Of a stretch of 64,000 nucleotides of DNA, positions 34,804 to 43,325 are shown piece after piece. The stretch comes from Nocardia mikamii NBRC 108933. GTDB taxonomy: Bacteria; Actinomycetota; Actinomycetes; Mycobacteriales; Mycobacteriaceae. Position numbers and translations under genes: made by a program. How positions within the stretch are numbered: the stretch's first letter is position 1; each line of letters starts with the position of its first letter. Under the pieces are notes generated by a model. The model made no database searches, had not been told where the DNA came from, and was given only the letters and a program-made list of their open reading frames with translations. Location of the stretch: positions 186,001-250,000 of the forward strand of contig NZ_BDCM01000006.1 of the NCBI RefSeq assembly GCF_001613505.1, read 5' to 3'.

Positions 34804-35562
34804 ATGGCTGCGCTCACCCCGGTCCTGCTGATGCTCGTCGGTGGGATCGCGCTGGTGCAGCAGGGCATTCTGCGAGGGATGCCGGTGTTCTTGTCGCTCC
34901 TGCCGGTCGCGGCGCTCGGCGGCGCCGCCCAACTCGGTGACGACGTGGTCGACGGCGGCGGCGTCACCCGTATCGACGAGCCGATCACCGACTGGGTGGT
35001 CGGCCATCGCATCGGCTGGTTGAATCCGGCGGTCAGCACCCTCACCGATGCCGGTGGCGTCGCCGCGATGACGACCCTGACCATCGTTGCCTGCGCCTGG
35101 TTCGGCGTGCGGCGGCAGTGGGCACGCCTGCTGACCACGGCCGCGGTGGGCATCGGCGTGGCGGTGATCGGTTCCGTGCTGAAGTCGGCGATCGGGCGGC
35201 ACCGGCCACCCGCGGTCGATCAGCTGGTCACCGAGACCAGTCCCTCGTTTCCCTCCGGTCACACGCTGGGCAGTACCGCCGTCGTCGGCGTGCTCGCCGC
35301 CATGGTCGTGCTGTCGTCGCGCGGGCGGGCGGTGCGCGTCGCGGCCGTCGCGGTCGCGACGCTGTTCGCCGTGGTGATCGGGCTGACCCGGATCTATCTC
35401 GGCGTGCACTGGACCACCGATGTGCTGGCGGGGTGGGCGATCGGCCTGGTCTGGCTCGCGCTGTGCCTCGGTCCCTATCTGTGGTGGCGGGCCCGGGTCA
35501 GCTCGACAGCGCGGCCAGCAGCACCAGAACCACCAGCAGCAGCACCACCGCGCCGACGATGA
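34804..35562 (+). CDS. PAP2 superfamily membrane phosphatase
   Basis: A 252-aa integral membrane protein with the three acid-phosphatase motifs: KSAIGRHRP (KxxxxxxRP), PSGHT, and TRIYLGVHWTTD with the catalytic His and Asp. It probably dephosphorylates a lipid phosphate such as undecaprenyl/decaprenyl pyrophosphate or phosphatidic acid on the outer membrane face. Six helices are visible. The C-terminus is Pro/Ala-rich and the last 65 bp overlap, tail to tail, with the kinase gene on the other strand. Confidence 0.92.
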   Translation: MAALTPVLLMLVGGIALVQQGILRGMPVFLSLLPVAALGGAAQLGDDVVDGGGVTRIDEPITDWVVGHRIGWLNPAVSTLTDAGGVAAMTTLTIVACAWFGVRRQWARLLTTAAVGIGVAVIGSVLKSAIGRHRPPAVDQLVTETSPSFPSGHTLGSTAVVGVLAAMVVLSSRGRAVRVAAVAVATLFAVVIGLTRIYLGVHWTTDVLAGWAIGLVWLALCLGPYLWWRARVSSTARPAAPEPPAAAPPRRR

Positions 35563-36730
35563 TGCCGATGATCACCCCGGTATTCGATTTCTGCGGCGGG
35601 GTCTGCCGGATCTGATTCATCGGCGGCCGGTGTCCGTAGGGCTGGTTGTACTGGTTGTACTGGCCGGACGCACCGTAGGGCTGCGGCTGATTCACCGGCC
35701 GCGCGGCGGTGGCGGGATACGGCTGGGGCGCGGCTGCGTGCGGCGGCATCGGTTGCGGCCGGGCCGCGTGCGGCACCGACGGCCCGGTCGCGGGCCGGTG
35801 CACGACCGGCTGGCCCGGCCCGGTTCCCGGCCGGCCCGTCGTCGGCATCGGCGGACCGGTGTAGGGGCGGCCGACCGTCGGCATGCGTGGCGCACTGGCC
35901 GGGGAGACCGCCTGGCGGGCGGCGGCGGCGAAGTCCGCACAGCTGCCGAACCGGTCGCCCGCGCGCTTCGCCATCGCCTTCAGCAGAACCGCGTCCAGGC
36001 CCGGGGGCAGACCGGGGCGCACACTGCTCAGCGCCGGTGGCGGACCCTGCAGATGGCCGCGGATCACCGCCGCCGGATTCGGCGCGTTGAACGGTCCCCG
36101 GCCGGTGAACAGCCAGAACAGGCTGCACGCCAGCGAGTACTGGTCCGAACTGCCATCCAGCGGCGCGCCGGTGAGTTGTTCGGGTGAGGCGTAGGCCAGG
36201 GTCGCGGTGAAGGTTCCGGTCTGGGTGAGATGACCGCCGTCGTCGCGCAGGCGGGCGATGCCGAAGTCGGTGAGATACACCCGCTCGCCCTTGCCGCCGG
36301 TGGAGCGCGCGAGCAACATGTTGCCCGGCTTCACATCCCGGTGCATGACCCCGTTGCCGTGCGCGTAATCCAGCGCCTCGGCCACCTCGGCGACGATCTG
36401 CACGGCCCGCTCCGGCGGCAGCTTCTTCGGATCCACGCTGGCGGCGTCGATACCGTCGATGTACTGCATCGAGATCCAGAGCTGCCCGTCCTCGAGGCCG
36501 CGATCGTAGACCGTGACGACCTTGGGATGATCGAGTTGCGCGACCAGATCGGCCTCGCGCTCGAAGCGAGCCCGGATCTCCGGATCGGCGACCATCTCCC
36601 GGTTGAGCAGTTTCAGCGCGGTCATCCGCGGCAACCGCGGATGTTTGGCCAGATAGACCTGCCCCATACCGCCGCGGCCCAACAGTCGTTCGATGACGTA
36701 GCCCGCGAACACATCACCGTTGGCCAGCAT
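35498..36730 (-). CDS. Transmembrane Ser/Thr protein kinase (Pkn family)
   Basis: A 410-aa protein whose Hanks-type kinase domain fills residues 1-275: GRGGMGQVY loop, ALKLL lysine, HRDVKPGNMLL catalytic loop, DFGIARL and SPEQL. A Pro/Gly-rich linker of about 110 residues follows (repeated TGRP/YTGPPMP/QPYG), then a C-terminal helix GVIIGIIVGAVVLLLVVLVLL and almost no outside part. It lacks the PASTA or sensor domain of PknB relatives, so any signal must act through the membrane, the linker or partners. Its 3' end overlaps the PAP2 gene. Confidence 0.95.
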   Translation of the reverse strand: MLANGDVFAGYVIERLLGRGGMGQVYLAKHPRLPRMTALKLLNREMVADPEIRARFEREADLVAQLDHPKVVTVYDRGLEDGQLWISMQYIDGIDAASVDPKKLPPERAVQIVAEVAEALDYAHGNGVMHRDVKPGNMLLARSTGGKGERVYLTDFGIARLRDDGGHLTQTGTFTATLAYASPEQLTGAPLDGSSDQYSLACSLFWLFTGRGPFNAPNPAAVIRGHLQGPPPALSSVRPGLPPGLDAVLLKAMAKRAGDRFGSCADFAAAARQAVSPASAPRMPTVGRPYTGPPMPTTGRPGTGPGQPVVHRPATGPSVPHAARPQPMPPHAAAPQPYPATAARPVNQPQPYGASGQYNQYNQPYGHRPPMNQIRQTPPQKSNTGVIIGIIVGAVVLLLVVLVLLAALSS

Positions 36731-36868
36731 GCCCCGCTCCCACTTCCCGTGCCGGAATCACCGAAACCATAGCAGTCCACCGGAACCGGCATCCTCGATC
36801 GATCGGGCCGCCGGCCCGCGCGAACGCCCGGTCCCCGCCTGCCGCTGCGGCGTGTCGGTGCCTACCGA

Positions 36869-36874
36869 TACGCT
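36869..36874 (+). promoter_or_regulatory. -10 box TACGCT for a leaderless nfo transcript
   Basis: TACGCT is followed by 7 nt and then the ATG at 36882, the expected spacing for a leaderless message. Confidence 0.6.
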
Positions 36875-36881
36875 CTCTGCC

Positions 36882-37652
36882 ATGCGTATTGGAGCACACG
36901 TCCGCCAAGACAGTGATCCGATCGGCTTCGGCGAGCGATTGGGTGCCGACGTCATCCAGATGTTCGTGGTGGATCCGCAGAGCTGGGACAAACCGCAGCC
37001 GCATCCGCGCACGGAGGAGATCAAATCCAGCCCGATCGACGTGGTGGTGCATTCCTCCTATCAGATCAACGTGGCCAGTACGAACAACAGACTGCGCATG
37101 CCCTCGCGCAACGCGGTCGCGCAGCAGGCGCAGGCCGCCGCCGATCTGGGCGCGTTCGGCCTGGTCGTGCACGGCGGGCACGTGCGCTCGGATGCCGAGA
37201 TCGAGGCCGGAATCGTCAACTGGCGCAAGCTGTTCGAGCGTCAGCGGGACAAGGGCGGCTTCGCGGTGCCGATTCTCATCGAGAACACCGCGGGCGGTAA
37301 TCACGCCATGGCGCGTCATTTCGATTCGATCGCCCGGCTGTGGGACGCGGTCGGCGACTTCGGCGCGGGCTTCTGCCTCGACACCTGCCACGCTTGGGCG
37401 GGCGGCGAGGAGCTGATCGGGGTGGTCGACCGGATCCGCGCGATCACCGGCCGCATCGATCTGGTGCATCTGAACTCCTCGCGCGACGACTTCAACTCCG
37501 GCGCCGACCGGCACGCCAACTTCGCCGACGGCACCATCGATCCGCAGTTGCTCGCCGAGGTGTGCCGTACCGCCGATGCGCCCGTAGTGCTGGAAACGCC
37601 GGCCGAAGGAGTGGCCGAGGACCTCGCCTACCTGCGCGAACACGTTGGCTGA
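36882..37652 (+). CDS. nfo: Deoxyribonuclease IV (AP endonuclease, family 2)
   Basis: The 256-aa TIM barrel has the endonuclease IV metal ligands: RIGAHV at the start, VVHSSY, GLVVHGGHV, ILIENTAGG, FCLDTCHAWAGG, LVHLNSS, RHANFADGTI and VVLETPAEG. It cleaves DNA 5' of abasic sites in base-excision repair. The length is slightly under E. coli Nfo (285) and equals mycobacterial End (Rv0670). The start is set by a leaderless promoter. It is divergent from the kinase gene. Confidence 0.93.
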   Translation: MRIGAHVRQDSDPIGFGERLGADVIQMFVVDPQSWDKPQPHPRTEEIKSSPIDVVVHSSYQINVASTNNRLRMPSRNAVAQQAQAAADLGAFGLVVHGGHVRSDAEIEAGIVNWRKLFERQRDKGGFAVPILIENTAGGNHAMARHFDSIARLWDAVGDFGAGFCLDTCHAWAGGEELIGVVDRIRAITGRIDLVHLNSSRDDFNSGADRHANFADGTIDPQLLAEVCRTADAPVVLETPAEGVAEDLAYLREHVG

Positions 37653-37736
37653 GCCACGTCGGCTGGGCACGGCGCCGGCACCGGCTTTGTGATCGCGCTG
37701 ACCGTAAACCTGGTCGCGCGCGGGCCCCGATGGTGT

Positions 37737-37761
37737 GCTCGGAACACAGCACGTTCCGAGC
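37737..37761. promoter_or_regulatory. 9-7-9 inverted repeat operator before the TauD-type gene
   Basis: GCTCGGAAC (37737-37745) and GTTCCGAGC (37753-37761) are perfect inverted arms around a 7-nt spacer, ending 12 bp before the ATG. It could be a repressor site or a hairpin in the leader, just ahead of the AAAGG ribosome site. In M. tuberculosis the homologue Rv3406 is repressed by the neighbouring TetR protein Rv3405c; no such gene is adjacent here. Confidence 0.7.
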
Positions 37762-37773
37762 GAAAGGCCCTCC

Positions 37774-38703
37774 ATGTCAAGCGATCACGCAGCAGAGTCC
37801 GTGTCCGTGGTGAAACTCGGAACCCACATCGGCGCACGCGTCGACGGCGTCCGGCTCGGCGGGGATCTGACTCCGGCGACGGTCGCGGCCATCCGCGCGG
37901 CCCTCAACGAGCACAAGGTGATCTTCTTCCGTGACCAGCACCATCTCACCGAGGACGGTCAGCACGAATTCGCTCAGCTGCTCGGCAGCCCGACCACGCC
38001 GCATCCGACGGTCACGTCCAAGGGTGTGAAGAGCCTGGCGATCGATTCCCACCACGGCCGCGCCAACAGCTGGCACAGCGACGTCACCTTCGTCGATCGC
38101 ATCCCGAAGGCCTCGATTCTGCGGGCGGTGACCCTGCCCAGCTACGGCGGCTCGACCACGTGGGCCTCGACCGTGGCCGCGTACGCGTCGCTGCCGGAGC
38201 CGCTGAAGCGGCTGGCCGAGGAGTTGCGCGCCGTGCACACCAACAAGTACGACTACGCCGCCAGCCAGGAGGAGCAGCCGGACCCCAACGCGCAGGCCTA
38301 TCGCGAGGAATTCCAGTCGACCTACTACGAGACCGAGCATCCGGTGGTCCGGGTTCACCCCGAGACCGGTGAGCGCGCTCTGCTGCTGGGACATTTCGTG
38401 AAGCAGTTCGTCGGTCTGTCCACCAACGAGTCGCACGCCCTGTTCCGCCTGTTCCAGGATCGGGTGACCCGGCTCGAGCACACCACCCGGTGGAACTGGT
38501 CGCTCGGCGACGTGGCGATCTGGGACAACCGTGCCACTCAGCACTACGCGATCGACGACTACGACGGCGCCGAGCACCGCCGGCTCACCCGCATCACACT
38601 GGCCGGAGACATCCCGGTCGGTGTGGACGGCCGGACCAGCCTCAGCATCGCCGGTAACGCCGACCACTACTCGATCATCGAGGATCTGGCCGAGGTGGCT
38701 TGA
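37774..38703 (+). CDS. Fe(II)/2-oxoglutarate dioxygenase, sulfate-ester (Rv3406) type
   Basis: A 309-aa TauD/TfdA enzyme closely following mycobacterial Rv3406: [18 protein letters not shown] opening, iron ligands WHSDVTF (H about 101, D 103) and distal His in [11 protein letters not shown] near 256, with the 2-oxoglutarate Arg after it. The [11 protein letters not shown] and [19 protein letters not shown] blocks are shared. Such enzymes oxidise alkyl sulfates to aldehyde plus sulfate, providing sulfur. Preceded by a strong inverted-repeat operator. Confidence 0.92.
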   Translation: MSSDHAAESVSVVKLGTHIGARVDGVRLGGDLTPATVAAIRAALNEHKVIFFRDQHHLTEDGQHEFAQLLGSPTTPHPTVTSKGVKSLAIDSHHGRANSWHSDVTFVDRIPKASILRAVTLPSYGGSTTWASTVAAYASLPEPLKRLAEELRAVHTNKYDYAASQEEQPDPNAQAYREEFQSTYYETEHPVVRVHPETGERALLLGHFVKQFVGLSTNESHALFRLFQDRVTRLEHTTRWNWSLGDVAIWDNRATQHYAIDDYDGAEHRRLTRITLAGDIPVGVDGRTSLSIAGNADHYSIIEDLAEVA

Positions 38704-38736
38704 TCCGCCGGCGCCGGCCGGTGGTTGAATCGGTAC

Positions 38737-39951
38737 ATGGAGATTCGACCGCTGGCCGGCGTTCGGGTACTGGAACTGGGCAACTACATCGCGGCGCCGA
38801 CCGCGGGGCGCATCCTCGGCGACTTCGGCGCCGAGGTGATCAAGGTCGAGCGCCCGAAAACCGGTGACGAGCTGCGCAATTGGCGCCTCTACGGCGGCGA
38901 CACCTCGATGCTGTATCGCACGGTGAACCGCAACAAGAAGTCGATCACCCTCGATCTGCGCACCGACGCGGGCCGGGCGATCGTGCTGGATCTGATCCGG
39001 CACTGCGATGTGCTGCTGGAGAATTTCCGGCCCGGCATGCTGGAGAAGTGGGGGCTGGGGCCGGAGGTGCTCGACGAGGCCAATCCGGACCTGGTCATCA
39101 CCCGCATCTCCGCCTACGGGCAGACCGGACCGCTCTCGCAGCGGCCGGGTTTCGCCGCGGTCGCGGAGGCGATCGGCGGACTGCGCGAGCTGGTCGGCGA
39201 TCCGGATCGGCCGCCGGTGCGGGTGGGCGTGTCGATCGGGGATTCCATCGCGGGGATCTACGCCGCCTTCGGCACGGTGCTGGCACTGTTCCAGCGCAAG
39301 GGCGCCGAGGAACGAATCCCGTTGCCGCAGCGCATTGTCGACGTGGCGCTGAACGAGTCGATTCTCTCCGTGATGGAGTCGCTGGTCCCCGACTACGAGG
39401 CGTACGGCATCAACCGGCAGCGCGTCGGCGGGCGGATGGAAGGGATCGCACCGAGTAACGCCTACCCGTGTGCCGACGGCTCCAGCATCATCATCGGCGG
39501 GAACGGTGACGCGATCTTCCGCCGGTATATGCAGGTGATCGAGCGTCCCGATCTCGCCGATGATCCGCAATTGCAGGACAACGCCGGCCGCTGGCGTCAC
39601 CGCGACCGCCTCGACGCCGCGATCGGCGAATGGAGTGTGCGCCACACCCGCGACGAGGCGCTGGCGATCCTCGAGCAGGCGGGCATTCCGTGCGGCCCGA
39701 TCTACACCGCCGCCGATATCGTCGCCGACGAACAGTATCGGGCGCGCAACATGATTCAGCACTTCCCGGTCGACGTCGGCGCCGCCGAACCGAAACAGGT
39801 CGCCTTCACCGGCATCGTCCCGGTGATCGGCGAGCGTTCGCTCCCCATCCGCACGATAGGCCCCGACTTGGGCGAACACACCCGCGAGGTCCTATCGGAA
39901 CTGCTGGGAATGTCGGACGCCGACATCGATGGCCTGGAGGCTGAGGTGTGA
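38737..39951 (+). CDS. CaiB/BaiF family CoA-transferase (class III)
   Basis: The 404-aa protein shows the class III CoA-transferase pattern: LAGVRVLELGNYIAAPTAGRILGDFGAEVIKVERP, LLENFRPGMLEKWGLG, and the small-domain GIPCGPIYTAADI. The catalytic Asp expected near residue 165 lies in the RVGVSIGDSIAGIYAA block. It moves CoA between acids. It is directly coupled to an HMG-CoA-lyase-like gene (TGATG), so it probably activates the acid that the lyase then cleaves. A TTGAAT element 6 nt before the ATG may be a weak leaderless -10. Confidence 0.93.
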   Translation: MEIRPLAGVRVLELGNYIAAPTAGRILGDFGAEVIKVERPKTGDELRNWRLYGGDTSMLYRTVNRNKKSITLDLRTDAGRAIVLDLIRHCDVLLENFRPGMLEKWGLGPEVLDEANPDLVITRISAYGQTGPLSQRPGFAAVAEAIGGLRELVGDPDRPPVRVGVSIGDSIAGIYAAFGTVLALFQRKGAEERIPLPQRIVDVALNESILSVMESLVPDYEAYGINRQRVGGRMEGIAPSNAYPCADGSSIIIGGNGDAIFRRYMQVIERPDLADDPQLQDNAGRWRHRDRLDAAIGEWSVRHTRDEALAILEQAGIPCGPIYTAADIVADEQYRARNMIQHFPVDVGAAEPKQVAFTGIVPVIGERSLPIRTIGPDLGEHTREVLSELLGMSDADIDGLEAEV

Positions 39952-40892
39952 TGAGCGACTTTGTGACCCCCTCCGCGGGCGCGTTGCGGGATGTGACTCT
40001 GCGGGACGGACTTCAGTTGACCGGCAAGGTGTTGCCGACCGAGCACAAGGTGGAGATCGCCCGCACCCTGCTCGCGTTGGGCGTGCCGGAACTCGAGATC
40101 GGCTCGATGGCACGCCCGGATCTGGTGCCGCCGATGGCCAACACCATGGAGGTCGTGGCCGCGCTGACTCCCGAAGAGCTGCAACGCTGTTGGGTGTGGG
40201 TGGCCACACCGCGGCAGGTCGCGCGTGCCGCCGAGGCGGGGGTACGGAAGTTCCAGTACTGCCTGTCGGTGTCGGATGCCCACAACAAGGCCAATATCGG
40301 CCGCACGGCGGAGGACAGCGTGGCCGCGATGCCCGAGGCGATCCGGCTGACCGAGGAGGTCGGCGGGTCGATTCAGCTCTGTCTGGCAACGTCTTTCACC
40401 TGCCCGTTCGACGGGCCGGTGGATCCGGAGCGGGTGCTGGCGATCGCCGCCGATCCACGCACCGACGGCGCCGCCGACGTCGTAATCGCCGATACGCTGG
40501 GCCAGGCGTATCCGGCGCAGGTGCACGCCCTGATCGCCGCGGTGCGATCGGGAACTCCGCGGCGCCGCATCCTCTTTCACGGCCACGACACCTGGGGCAT
40601 GGGTGTCGCCAACTCCCTGGCGGCGCTGGCGGCGGGCGCGGATGCGGTGGACGGTTCTCTGGGCGGTCTGGGTGGCTGCCCCTTCGCGCCGGGTGCGAGT
40701 GGCAACACCGCCAGCGAGGACATCCTGTTCGCCACCCGCCCCGGCTGGTTCACCCCCGCGACCCTGGCGACCATGGTCGACCTCACCGAACGGCTGCTGA
40801 CCGACCTGGGCGAACCCAATCGCTCCCGCACCGCCGAAGGCGCTCGTTCCGAGGCTCGCGCCTTCGAATGGGTTGTCCCCCTGCCGGATTAG
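39951..40892 (+). CDS. Hydroxymethylglutaryl-CoA lyase-like enzyme
   Basis: A 313-aa HMGL-like TIM barrel. LRDVTLRDGLQ near 14 holds the metal-binding Asp; LEIGSMARP, the LFHGHDTWGMGVAN metal His pair, and GGLGGCPFAPGASGNTASED with the catalytic Cys loop are all present. It should cleave a 3-hydroxy-3-methylglutaryl-type CoA thioester to acetyl-CoA (or pyruvate) and a keto product. The start ATG overlaps the CoA-transferase stop by one base, supporting a two-step activation and cleavage unit. Confidence 0.9.
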   Translation: MSDFVTPSAGALRDVTLRDGLQLTGKVLPTEHKVEIARTLLALGVPELEIGSMARPDLVPPMANTMEVVAALTPEELQRCWVWVATPRQVARAAEAGVRKFQYCLSVSDAHNKANIGRTAEDSVAAMPEAIRLTEEVGGSIQLCLATSFTCPFDGPVDPERVLAIAADPRTDGAADVVIADTLGQAYPAQVHALIAAVRSGTPRRRILFHGHDTWGMGVANSLAALAAGADAVDGSLGGLGGCPFAPGASGNTASEDILFATRPGWFTPATLATMVDLTERLLTDLGEPNRSRTAEGARSEARAFEWVVPLPD

Positions 40893-40904
40893 GCGCGCAC
40901 GGCC

Positions 40905-41654
40905 CTATCGGCCACCCGGTTCGTCGAGCCCCATGCGGGCGATGATGCCGTCGAGCAGGCACCGCAGTGTCCACACCACGGGGTCGTCGGGGCCGGAGCC
41001 GGTGCGGCCGTGGAACCACCGCGCGAAGGCGGGATAGCGACCCTCTTCCAAGAGCGGCTCCACCAGTGGTTTCGCGGCCCGGGCGAGCTGGTCGTCGGTG
41101 GCCAGTCCCGCGCGGGTTCGCATGCGTTGCTCCTCCGCCGCTTGCAGGGCGGCGCCGAACAGATGACCGTCCACCGCACCGGTCAGCAGTGACAGATCGT
41201 CGGCCGGCAGGCCCAGGGGTTCGAGCATGGCGAAGCGGAAGTCGAAGTAGCGCAGCGCATTCGGGCCCAGAGGCGGGCGGGTGTGGACGAGTTCACCGAA
41301 CCACAGGTGCCGTCGGATCGCGGCCCAGGTGTCCAGCGCCAGATGCTCCAGCGCGTCGCGCCACTGCGCGGTGCTTGCCGAGTCCGAACCCACCGATAAC
41401 GGTACTTCGCCGTAGACAGCGTCGATCATCAGGTCGACCAGCCCGTCCTTGCTGCCCACGTAGCGATACAGCGACATCGGCGTGGACGCGCCGACGGCTT
41501 GGGCCACCCGGCGCATCGTCAGCGCCCGCGCGCCCTCGGCATCGGCGATCGCCATTCCCGCGCGCAGAATTTCGGCCCGGCTCAGGTTCGTCGTCGGCCG
41601 GCCGGGCGGTTCCGGCAGGGACCAGATGAGCGGTCCGGGCACTTCCTCGGTCAC
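40905..41654 (-). CDS. TetR family regulator, tetracycline-repressor-like
   Basis: A 249-aa TetR protein with the head LSRAEILRAGMAIADAEGARALTMRRVAQAVGASTPMSLYRYVGSKDGLVD and a TetR_C_1-type ligand domain. The GTG at 41654 is set by AAGGAGG 8 nt upstream. It is divergent from a flavin monooxygenase, and two GTAC-centred palindromes lie in the 48-bp gap and the monooxygenase start, so it almost certainly controls that gene. The inducing ligand is unknown, but the fold and partner suggest an aromatic polyketide or similar. Confidence 0.93.
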   Translation of the reverse strand: MTEEVPGPLIWSLPEPPGRPTTNLSRAEILRAGMAIADAEGARALTMRRVAQAVGASTPMSLYRYVGSKDGLVDLMIDAVYGEVPLSVGSDSASTAQWRDALEHLALDTWAAIRRHLWFGELVHTRPPLGPNALRYFDFRFAMLEPLGLPADDLSLLTGAVDGHLFGAALQAAEEQRMRTRAGLATDDQLARAAKPLVEPLLEEGRYPAFARWFHGRTGSGPDDPVVWTLRCLLDGIIARMGLDEPGGR

Positions 41655-41687
41655 CGTGCACACCTCCTTGCCGGAATTCAACCATCG

Positions 41688-41719
41688 GTGTACAACGTAC
41701 ACATGATGTACGACGTACA
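41688..41719. promoter_or_regulatory. Two tandem TetR operators over the monooxygenase start
   Basis: Site 1, GTGTAC-AAC-GTACAC (41688-41702), and site 2, TGTAC-GAC-GTACA (41707-41719), are perfect 6-3-6 and 5-3-5 palindromes with centres 18 bp apart. Site 1 contains TACAAC, a -10-like hexamer exactly 6 nt before the ATG at 41703; site 2 lies inside the first codons. A repressor bound here blocks initiation outright. Confidence 0.85.
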
Positions 41720-43271
41720 CGAAAATCCGGTCCTGATCGTCGGCGGCGGATTGACCGGCCTGACCGCCGCACTGTTCCTGAGGCATCAGGGCGTTCCGGT
41801 GATAGTGGTCGAACGCCGGACCACCACCTCGGCCCAGCCGAAAGCACGCCGGATCAATATCCGCACGATGGAACTGTTCCGCCGCATCGGCATCGCCGAG
41901 GCGGTCGAGGACGCGGCCCGTGGACTCTCGGCGCATCAGGCGATGGCGGCGGGCCCCACACTGGCCCGGGCCGAGCGGCTGCCGTTCACATTTCCGGGCG
42001 GTCTGCCGGACTGGGATGCGATCACGCCCGCGTCGGCCTGCCTGTGCGCGCAGGATCAGCTGGAGCCCGTCCTGCGCGATCTGGCACGGGCACGCGGTTG
42101 CGATATCCGCTTCGGTGTCGAATGCGTCGACATCGCCGAGGACGACGCGGGTCTCACCGCGACACTGCGCACCGGGCCGGAACGCGTCGACACCGTGCGA
42201 GCGTCGTACCTCGTCGCGGCGGACGGCGCGCGCAGCCCGCTCCGCGAGCGGCTCAATATCGGTCGCCACGGCCGCGGCACCCTCGGCCGCGCGGTGAACG
42301 TGTATTTCCGCGCGGATCTGGCGGAGTTGGTGCGCGGGCGCGAATTCAACCTCTGCCAGATCGAGAACGACCGCATCCCCGGCGCTTTCGCCTCGGTGGA
42401 CGGCGCACAGCGCTGGATCTTCACCAGTTCGGCAGAGGTGGACCGTTCCGCCGATCGCTGGCCCGAACTGCTGCGAGAGGCCATCGGAGTCCCCGATATC
42501 GACGTGGAGGTGCTGAGCGTCCTGCCCTGGGAGCCGGGGATGTTCGTCGCCGACACGTTCCGGTCGGGCCGGGTGTTCCTGGCCGGCGACGCGGCGCACG
42601 TGATGCCGCCGTACGCGGCCGCGGGCGCCAATACCGGCATCCAGGACGGCCACAATCTGGCCTGGAAACTGGCGCTGGTGCTGCGTGGCGAGGCATCGTC
42701 ACGCCTGCTCGACAGCTACGACAGCGAGCGCCGCCCCCTCGGCCGGTACATCGCCGATCAATCCAGTATCCGAACCGCGAACCTGCGCACCATGACTCGC
42801 GAATCCACCGACGGCACGCCGCTCGCCGACCCGATCGCCCTGATTCTCGGCACCCGTTACTCCGCGGGCGCGTTCATCGACGACGACAGTCCACACACCA
42901 TGGACCACCTGGACCTGACCGGGCAGCCGGGCACCCGGCTGCCCCACCGCTACCTCGCCGACGGCCGCTCCACTCTCGATCTGATCGGAACGACGTTCAC
43001 ACTGCTCGTCGGACCGGAGTCGCCGGACTGGAAACTCGACGATCAGCCCGTCGACATCGTTCACATGGACCGATCGTGGTGCGACACCGTCGGATCGACA
43101 CCGACGGGCGCGCTTCTGGTCCGCCCGGACCAGGTGATCGCGTGGCGGGTCCCGGTCGCACCGGACGATCCCGCCGCGGCCTTCCGCCGCGCTCGGTCCC
43201 GAATCCTGGACGGCACCGACCACGCCATCGATCCGGCAGCGGTCCGTGCGGCCGACTTGACCTCGAGTTGA
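41703..43271 (+). CDS. FAD-dependent aromatic monooxygenase (group A)
   Basis: A 522-aa flavoprotein hydroxylase: dinucleotide-binding VLIVGGGLTGLTAALFL near 9, the conserved ADGARSPLRERL block, FAD-ribityl motif VFLAGDAAHVMPPYAAAGANTGIQDGHNLAWKLALVL and a thioredoxin-like C-terminal domain. This is the PheA/TfdB/PgaE group that hydroxylates phenolic or polyketide rings using NAD(P)H. Two adjacent ATGs (41703, 41706) are possible starts; there is no ribosome site, fitting a leaderless message. Divergent TetR control suggests substrate-induced detoxification or catabolism. Confidence 0.92.
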   Translation: MMYDVHENPVLIVGGGLTGLTAALFLRHQGVPVIVVERRTTTSAQPKARRINIRTMELFRRIGIAEAVEDAARGLSAHQAMAAGPTLARAERLPFTFPGGLPDWDAITPASACLCAQDQLEPVLRDLARARGCDIRFGVECVDIAEDDAGLTATLRTGPERVDTVRASYLVAADGARSPLRERLNIGRHGRGTLGRAVNVYFRADLAELVRGREFNLCQIENDRIPGAFASVDGAQRWIFTSSAEVDRSADRWPELLREAIGVPDIDVEVLSVLPWEPGMFVADTFRSGRVFLAGDAAHVMPPYAAAGANTGIQDGHNLAWKLALVLRGEASSRLLDSYDSERRPLGRYIADQSSIRTANLRTMTRESTDGTPLADPIALILGTRYSAGAFIDDDSPHTMDHLDLTGQPGTRLPHRYLADGRSTLDLIGTTFTLLVGPESPDWKLDDQPVDIVHMDRSWCDTVGSTPTGALLVRPDQVIAWRVPVAPDDPAAAFRRARSRILDGTDHAIDPAAVRAADLTSS

Positions 43272-43325
43272 GTTGAGCTTCTAGGTTGGCTGTAGCCCGA
43301 GCACCCGACGACACAGGAGCCAGCC

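Noticed and set aside
37777..39879. A 700-codon open frame antisense to the dioxygenase and CoA-transferase genes
   Set aside because: It spans two genes with clear catalytic motifs on the other strand and has no recognisable domain.
40905..42653. Extension of the TetR gene upstream to 582 codons
   Set aside because: The extra part is antisense to the monooxygenase; a strong AAGGAGG site and the operators place the start at 41654.
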